A stretch of DNA of 64,000 nt from Prinsepia uniflora (taxonomy: Eukaryota; Streptophyta; Magnoliopsida; Rosales; Rosaceae). Both the position numbers and the translations under genes were made by a program. How positions within the stretch are numbered: position 1 is the first letter of the stretch; each line of letters starts with the position of its first letter. The stretch is taken from the NCBI GenBank assembly GCA_032719365.1, contig CM064867.1:42557651-42621650 (forward strand), given 5' to 3'. The notes under the pieces are model-generated. The model had not been told where the DNA came from, made no database searches, and worked only from the letters and a program-made list of their open reading frames with translations. Positions 58,103-64,000 of the stretch are shown here, piece by piece.

Positions 58103-59371
58103 TGACACGACCCATCCTAATCCCCGCGGGATTACTGCGGGATGTTCCATGCTCTTGTCTGACATTTCATGAAATATCAGACAAGGGATAACTAAAAACC
58201 TCAGCTCGACTGGGATCGATGGAGAAGTGCGATGTCTCGATCTCTACTACAGCTCGCATCCGTGATCAACCTGAAGGGAATTAAAACCATTAAAAACTGT
58301 GAGTGAACGAAAATCAATAAGTTCATAAAACACATTTCATAAAAATACATTTATGCCCTTCACTATAAGTATGCATGCATTCGAAATACAAACATATGTG
58401 GGAACTCAGCCCAAAACGATAGAGTACCAAAATCCGTAAATCCATAACCAAGTGGGCCACTGCCTAAATCCATAAACACAAATCCATAAACACAAATCCA
58501 TAAACACCGAAATACCATTTCATAAATCCAATAATCCATATTTACCAAATAACCATCCTTAGCATCCTAGATGCCTAGCGTCCTAGACGCTTGACGTCCT
58601 AGACAACATATCTCACGGTTACAGCAACGCGTGCTGCTCGGGGTCTCTCTAGGTCCATATATCTGACATCCCAGGTGTACGACATCCCAGACATCTAATC
58701 ATAGCAATCATGCTCCTAAGCCACTATACGATCTGGTTTCTTCGTGTAGTGACCTCCTCGCAGGTAATGCACAGTTACTTCCCTAGTGTCCCAGAGACCT
58801 GGAGAATACCATCCACATATCCTTGTATCAAGATGGTATATGGACAACAGTTTTATGAAGCGATTTCAAAACATCACAAAGGGTCCTGCCTAGAGTTTCC
58901 ATAAAACCATCACAAATCCATAATTCCAAAACCATTTAGGGTCCCCGACCCAAAATCACATTTATAAATCCCAATTGGGTCTCATGCTTGATTTCATAAA
59001 CCAACTGGGCCACCCCCCCCCCTCCCCCCCGATCACATAACTCAAATGTGTCTCAGCTCGATTTCGGAAACCAACTAGGCCCCTAGCCCGATAAGATAAC
59101 TCAAATGGACTCCAAGTCCGAGGGTTTCCAAAACAAATGGGTCCCATGCCCGAGTTCATCTTTCCAATTTGAAAACCATTTCATCAAACCATCACTAAAA
59201 CCACAAGCACGTAAAACAACAGTAAAACCATAAACGTCGATATATGTACAAATACAGAAGCCATCTCCAAATACGTGCAAATATGTAAATAACCAATACC
59301 ACAATCATCATCATAGAATTCACGTATATAAAACATATAAAACAGTTATGCATGCATCACAGTTTAGAAAC
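58103..59371 (-). repeat. 5' LTR of element E, cut by element H
   Basis: Starts TGACACGACCC like 41918 and 47135. The U5 hairpin here is GTCTGACATTTCATGAAATATCAGAC, a longer stem with one mismatch (about 58156-58181). Three 14-bp units AAATCCATAAACAC lie at about 58466-58508 and a C-rich run at about 59013-59029. No gene. Confidence 0.85.
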
Positions 59372-60989
59372 TGATAAGCACATATTTCATCACCTTTTCA
59401 TCTCAATTTCCTTTTCATTTTACTTTTTTATATCCTTAATCTTACAATTTCTAACTTGTATTAATATTTTTAGGTAGCAACCCAAGAATGTGGAGTAAAG
59501 GGTTAAATTGAAGCAAACCCGCATAATCTATCCAGAATGGGTCAAGATTTATAAAGATTGGATCAAGATTCATCAAGATGGGTCAACACTATGTTCATAT
59601 GTGCAAGAAGATTCAAGATTATGCCAAGATTCGTTCTTGGAGAAGCCCAAAAGAAGAAGTGGATTAAAAGTTACAAAGCAGAAATCTGTCTCTGCAGATT
59701 AGCCGACGTCCATGAACAATTGTGAACGTCTCAGATAGAATCCGAATATGAGTAAGGTATGGTTGGAAAGCTCTAGAAGTCTAGTTTCCAATGGTTCAAG
59801 AATTACTCAAATCGGAGTCTTACAGCCACGGGAATTCCTATTTTGTTGAGGCATAGTCAGTCTGTGCAAAAATGATTACTTGTTCTACTAGGAATTGAAA
59901 CCTTGCACGTTTTCCAGCTGTTCCATCTTCTAACATTCCAGCAAGCAACCCAAATTCCAAGTAAATTAAGGAGAAGAATTTCCCCTTTTTAATTAGGATT
60001 TTTTTTCCCTTTTTAAATTAGGAGTTTTTATTACCTTGTTAATTAAGTTTTGTATTTATTCTTTAATTAGGATTTAGAATACCTTTTACCTTTAGGACTT
60101 TAATTTAATTAGTTTAATCCTTTTTCTTTTAGAATTAAATTGTGAACTCCTATTTATTTGGGGATTAATTTTCTCCTATAAATAGAGAGGCTTAGGTTAT
60201 TTGTAGGGGTAGCCCATTTTTGTACTAAAGCTCTGCTTAACCAATTTTCCCTTTTCAATAAATTCAAGATTTCTCGTTCAAGGTTAATTATACCATACTT
60301 CATCCTCTACAACTTCATCTGTGGCATAGTCAGGTTGTCCCTGAGTGTCTCACCAAAGAGTGTCCAATCACTTCGTATCCATAGGGTGTCCCGAAGAGAA
60401 AAAGTGTAACACAACTTCTTTACCTTATAGTTATCTTTTGTGCTTGAATATCTTGGTTTATGAACTTATTTCTAATATTATTCTTGGTTTTATGATTTGT
60501 ATTGCTTCAATATTCTATGTGTTTTATGATTCTAGTTTTAGTTATGATTGTATGTTTGTGCTTAATGATTGATTGGATATGTCAGGTTGTCCCCGAGTCT
60601 AATTCATTGAAAGTGTATGTCGGGCTGTCCCCGAGCATGTACCTAAGATAATATGCAACTAACTCGTAAGGCTAGAATTAGAGGATTTCATAGGTTGAAA
60701 TTAATAGAATTCATGAATGAGTTAGGATAAAGATGAGTTGACCATGTAAATAATAGATTAGGTTAGTTTAGATTTAGTTTAATTACTTAGGACTTTAAAA
60801 TCAATCTCTTTACCCCCAATTAATCAATCAAACGATAATCATACTTAGGTACCCTCAATCCCTCGTTAAGAACGATTCCTATTTACCAATGCTACAATCT
60901 ACAAAAAAAAAAGGTTTTTAATTGCGTACGTTTCCTTAAGTGTTGAGTGTGACTTTGTGTTTACTTTAATGCTTAGTTTTTGCGTATCA
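59372..60989 (+). repeat. 5' LTR of element H (1618 bp)
   Basis: From TGATAAGC to GCGTATCA. It contains a TATA box (60177-60185), AATAAA (60258-60263) and repeated GGTTGTCCCYGAGTSTC phrases (about 60330, 60585, 60625). The frame at 59508-59702 is AT-rich LTR sequence. Confidence 0.87.
60177..60263 (+). promoter_or_regulatory. TATA box and polyadenylation signal of H LTR
   Basis: TATAAATAG at 60177-60185, with transcription expected about 30 bases on, and AATAAA at 60258-60263. The order TATA, R region, poly(A) signal is that of a working LTR. The second LTR reaches its TATAAATA exactly at the window end. Confidence 0.75.
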
Positions 60990-60994
60990 ATTTT

Positions 60995-61014
60995 TGGCAC
61001 CGTTGCCAGGGAAC
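60995..61014 (+). promoter_or_regulatory. Primer binding site of element H
   Basis: TGGCACCGTTGCCAGGGAAC starts five bases after the LTR end. It is a variant of the TGGCGCCGTTGCCGGGG type used by Athila/Tat/Ogre-like elements, and differs from the tRNA-Met sites elsewhere in the window. Confidence 0.85.
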
Positions 61015-61188
61015 TGATAAATCTTTTGTGTGATTTTGTTTGTGTAAATATGTTGATAATGTAAATATCATACTTGTGCATAACTTTCACACTTGTAAAT
61101 TGTGGAAACACCGTCTTAGTTCTATATGTATATTTGAAGAAATTAACTTGTAAAGTTGAGTGCTAAGTTAATTTATGAAGAAACGAGA

Positions 61189-61330
61189 AAAGAGTTCAAG
61201 ACAAATGGCTACCAATTGAAGTTGTACCTCGAGCGAATTGGTGCGCACGATGTGGAGTTCGAAAGAGTGCATAGACCTTGCATCGAATGAGTTGATTAAA
61301 GCACTTCGTCTAGGCTGAAGACGTTAAACT
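61189..61330 (+). pseudogene. pol: Pol C-terminal remnant of element H
   Basis: Near 61192 the frame EFKTNGYQLKLYLE resembles the FKVNGQRLKHY motif at the C-terminus of Athila/Tat integrases. It is followed by GTTAAACTTAAGCGCTTATT and GGGAGGCAACCC, a phrase typical of the region just after pol in these elements. Only ~180 bases separate the primer site from this remnant, so gag and nearly all of pol have been deleted. Confidence 0.6.
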
Positions 61331-63197
61331 TAAGCGCTTATTGGGAGGCAACCCAATGGAGGAGTCTACAACAGATTTGTATTCTCTTCTCTTCTCTTTT
61401 ATTTTCGTTTGTTTTTATTTTTGTTTTATTTTCATAAACTCCATCTCATACTTGATTCTATGCTTAGGCTTTTACTTTAATATATCGAGAATAATGTCGG
61501 AATTAAGTGTGGGGGAAAGGTTTACAACTTTATTGAGTCTTATTTCAAAAATCAAAGAAAAAAAAACAAAAAAAAAACAAACACCCAAAAATATTTTATG
61601 TGTTTTAAATTTTTAGTTTTGAGTCTTTTGTTTAACTTAGTATTTTTAAATGAGTCTTAGGATGCCTTTTAACCTGTCGATGATAAGAATGACGGATAAA
61701 TGAAAACAACATGGCTAAAAGATAATCACTACAACTTGAATTCATTTATTAATACTTCATGATTAAGTGTTTATGACTTGTAGTAGATGATGCATGATAA
61801 ACTGGTACAGAACAAACATGTTAAGATTTGTATGAATCATATGAACCCTATGTGAGCTTTAGAGTCTTATTTTTTGTTGAGTTATTCATAGGAGTTCTTT
61901 GTTTAAATTGATATACATATGCCTCATAACTGCTTGCAATAGATTTTAATGAACTCTAGAGTACTAGAACCTATTCTATGTGATTTTCAAAGCTTTTAAG
62001 TCAACGAGCTCTCTGATTTTGGACATGATTAAGGTAATAAGGTTAACACCATTTATCTAAATATCTATGTCCCTATTTGATCACACAAGTGTGATCCCCC
62101 TAGTTTAACTCATTTGTGCCCACATTAATCCTTTCTTTCATCGCCCAAAACATCTATTTCCATGAGCCTAGTATAGACATCATTTACCCTTGTTCCAGAG
62201 ACTTCGTTGAAGACTTCAAGATGGCGTGAAAAAAGAGATATGATGATTGGAGACTTGTATGTACGCATAGGGCATGACTTGCTCAAACTACGTTGTAAAC
62301 ATAGAGCTACCATGAAAAAAAAACGAGAGAAAGAAAAAAAAAGTAGAAAAAAAAAACAAAGAAAAAAAAAGAATTTTAAATCTCTTGAATGGTAAATAAG
62401 TTTTGAGTTTGAGTTAAGTCTTCTCTCCTTGTGAATTTGGAAACATTGAAGATTTCGGTCTTTGTCCTAATTACAATGCTCAAGCGCGTTTCAAGTATTT
62501 GCTAGGGACTAGCAAAATCTAAGTGTGGGGGTATTCGAAGCACTTATGCCTATATGATGGAGCCTTTCGTGAGTCCTGGAACAAAATTTAACACCACTAT
62601 CCAAAAAAAAAAAAATTCATGCCTCTACACCTAGCCCCATTACAACCTTAAATTAAGACCTTATGATCCTTGAGATGAGTAAATTTTGATTAGTTGAGTC
62701 TATCACTTGAGTAAGCTTATGGTTTTGGTTCATTTGTGCAAGTATGTTCATTATCTTATGATTTATGTTTGAAATTTTTGAAATTTTTATGAAGTAACTT
62801 ACTTTCTATTATGTGAGAAGGATGAGAGCATCCTTCTCACATACCTTGAGTGCAAACACAAACCCTATATACATTGAGTGGAAATTTTGAGTGCATATCC
62901 CTTGTGAGTTGATTCATACTTGTTTTATTCATGTTGAGATAAATTTCACCAAGTTTACTCATTGTCTTACTTGTTAAGGCATTTTGTTATGATGTATTAA
63001 CTTTTGAATTACTTATGCTATATAGCTCTTTAGTGTAAATCTTTGATGCCATACTTATGTTGATACAATTTGAGACAAATGGTTAAGGGCTTAGTAGTTT
63101 TTGTTTTTAAGAAAAAGGAAAAAATAAAAGAGTTTTAAAGCCTTAGTTTGCTTTGGTATTTGCAAGGGACTAGCAAAGTTTAAGTATGGGGGAATTT
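61331..63197 (+). other. 3' untranslated region of element H with repeated PPT-like motifs
   Basis: AT-rich and non-coding. PPT-like purine runs occur three times: AAGTGTGGGGGAAAGG (61506), AAGTGTGGGGGTATT (62521) and AAGTATGGGGGAATT (63183). The last stands directly before the LTR and is the true tract. Each of the last two follows GGGACTAGCAAARTYTAAG, so a ~660-bp unit seems duplicated. Poly(A) runs lie at 61555-61580 and 62317-62370. Confidence 0.75.
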
Positions 63198-64000
63198 GAT
63201 AAGCACATATTTCACCACCTTTTCATCTCAATTTCCTTTTCATTTTACTTTGTTATATCCTTAATCTTAAAATTTCTAACTTGTTATAATATTTTTAGGT
63301 AGCAACCCAAGAATGTGGAGTAAAGAGGTTAAATTGCCGCAAACTCGAATAAGCTATCAAGAATGGGTCAAGATTTATAAAGATTCATCAAGATGGGTCA
63401 ACAATATGTCCATATGTGCAAGAAGGTTCAAGATTATGCAAAAATTTGTTCTTGGAGAAGCCCAAAAGAAAAAGTGGATTAAAAGTTACAAAGCAGAAAT
63501 CTGTCTGTGCAGATTAGCCCATTTCCACGGACCATTGTGAAGGGTTTCAGATAGAATCCGAATGTGAGTAAGGTATGGTTGGAAAGCTGTAGAAGTCTAG
63601 TTTTGAATGGTTCAAGAATTACTCAAATCGGAGTCTTACAGCCACGGAAATTCCTATTTTGGTGAGGCATAGTCAATCTGCGCGAAAATGATTACTTGTT
63701 CTACTAGGAATTGAAGCCTTGCACGTTTTCCAGCTGTTCCATCTTCTAAAATTCCAGCAAGCAACCCAAATTCCAAGTAAATTAAGGTGAATAATTTCCC
63801 CTTTTTAATTAGGATTTGTTTTCCCTTTTTAAATTAGGAGTTTTTATTACCTTGTTAATTAAGTTTTGTATTTATTCTTTCATTAGGATTTAGAACACCT
63901 TTTACTTTTAGGACTTTAATTTAATTAGTTTAATCATTTTTCTTTTAGAATTAAATTGTGAACTCCTATTTATTTGGGGATTAATTTTCTCCTATAAATA
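63198..64000 (+). repeat. 3' LTR of element H, incomplete
   Basis: Matches 59372-60183 and is cut by the window end at the TATA box. Relative to the first LTR it lacks 14 bp near 63384. Confidence 0.9.

Larger units (their letters stand above)
41918..59371 (-). mobile_element. Element E: degenerate Gypsy element with nested insertions
   Basis: 3' LTR 41918-44046, decayed pol and gag up to 48500 (interrupted by F), then Cassandra-3 with LARD-2, and the 5' LTR from 58103. Its LTRs belong to the C-like family. It entered the 3' LTR of C (left flank TGATG). Its other end is hidden by element H. No integrase was found. Confidence 0.75.
59372..64000 (+). mobile_element. Element H: Athila/Tat-like element with gag-pol deleted, incomplete
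   Basis: LTR 59372-60989, primer site, 2.2-kb internal region without gag-pol, and a second LTR from 63198 that runs off the window. Both LTRs open TGATAAGCACATATTTCA. In the first ~275 bases I count about 19 differences including a 14-bp indel, so it is not very recent. It interrupts the 5' LTR of element E (left flank GAAAC). It cannot move by itself. Confidence 0.88.

Overview
The window is plant nuclear DNA made almost entirely of nested LTR retrotransposons. I found no host gene, rRNA, tRNA or CRISPR array. The pol proteins are Ty3/Gypsy with a chromodomain-like C-terminus (Tekay/Del type). Three insertions are Cassandra TRIMs, whose LTRs carry a 5S-rRNA-like promoter and which are known only from land plants. 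A eudicot or other angiosperm is likely; the species cannot be read from this sequence. Names such as A, B or LARD-1 are labels for this window only.

Layout. 1-5242: 3' part of a + strand Tekay-like element (A) with a broken pol and a 2.8-kb LTR. 5243-9220: rearranged + strand LARD-like element (LARD-3) with a small in-place inversion. 9221-10464: an A-type LTR fragment. 10465-26720: a - strand Gypsy element (B) with decayed gag, protease, RT, RNase H and integrase. Its RNase H is split by LARD-1 (13083-22715), a complete non-coding element with two ~3.05-kb LTRs, a 3.5-kb internal domain and the target duplication TAAAT. 26721-30021: fragments of another Gypsy family (K). 30022 to beyond 41917: non-coding + strand element C. 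Its 5' LTR contains Cassandra-1 (31590-32312) and solo LTR D (33572-37283), and D contains Cassandra-2 (34908-35372). Its 3' LTR is interrupted at 41918 by - strand element E.

Element E (41918-59371) has decayed gag-pol. Its gag is split by F (47135-48185), a 1.05-kb unit with 134-bp terminal inverted repeats built from LTR 3' ends, and then by Cassandra-3 (48501-48694 plus 57695-58086). Cassandra-3 is itself split by LARD-2 (48692-57694). The 5' LTR of E is cut at 59372 by H, an Athila/Tat-like element with gag-pol deleted; its second LTR runs off the window at 64000.

How the pieces relate. The large non-coding elements (LARD-1, -2, -3 and C) carry tRNA-Met-type primer sites and TG...CA ends like those of A and B, and LARD-1 and LARD-2 carry the same PPT-proximal inverted repeat. 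This suggests they were mobilised by Tekay-like proteins. Cassandra must also have used proteins supplied in trans. Every coding region seen here is broken. The most unusual signals are structural: unit F, arrays of short hairpins with covarying stems, a long LTR palindrome (34 bp, perfect, in C) associated with a local inversion, and an antisense reading frame kept open in five LTR copies.
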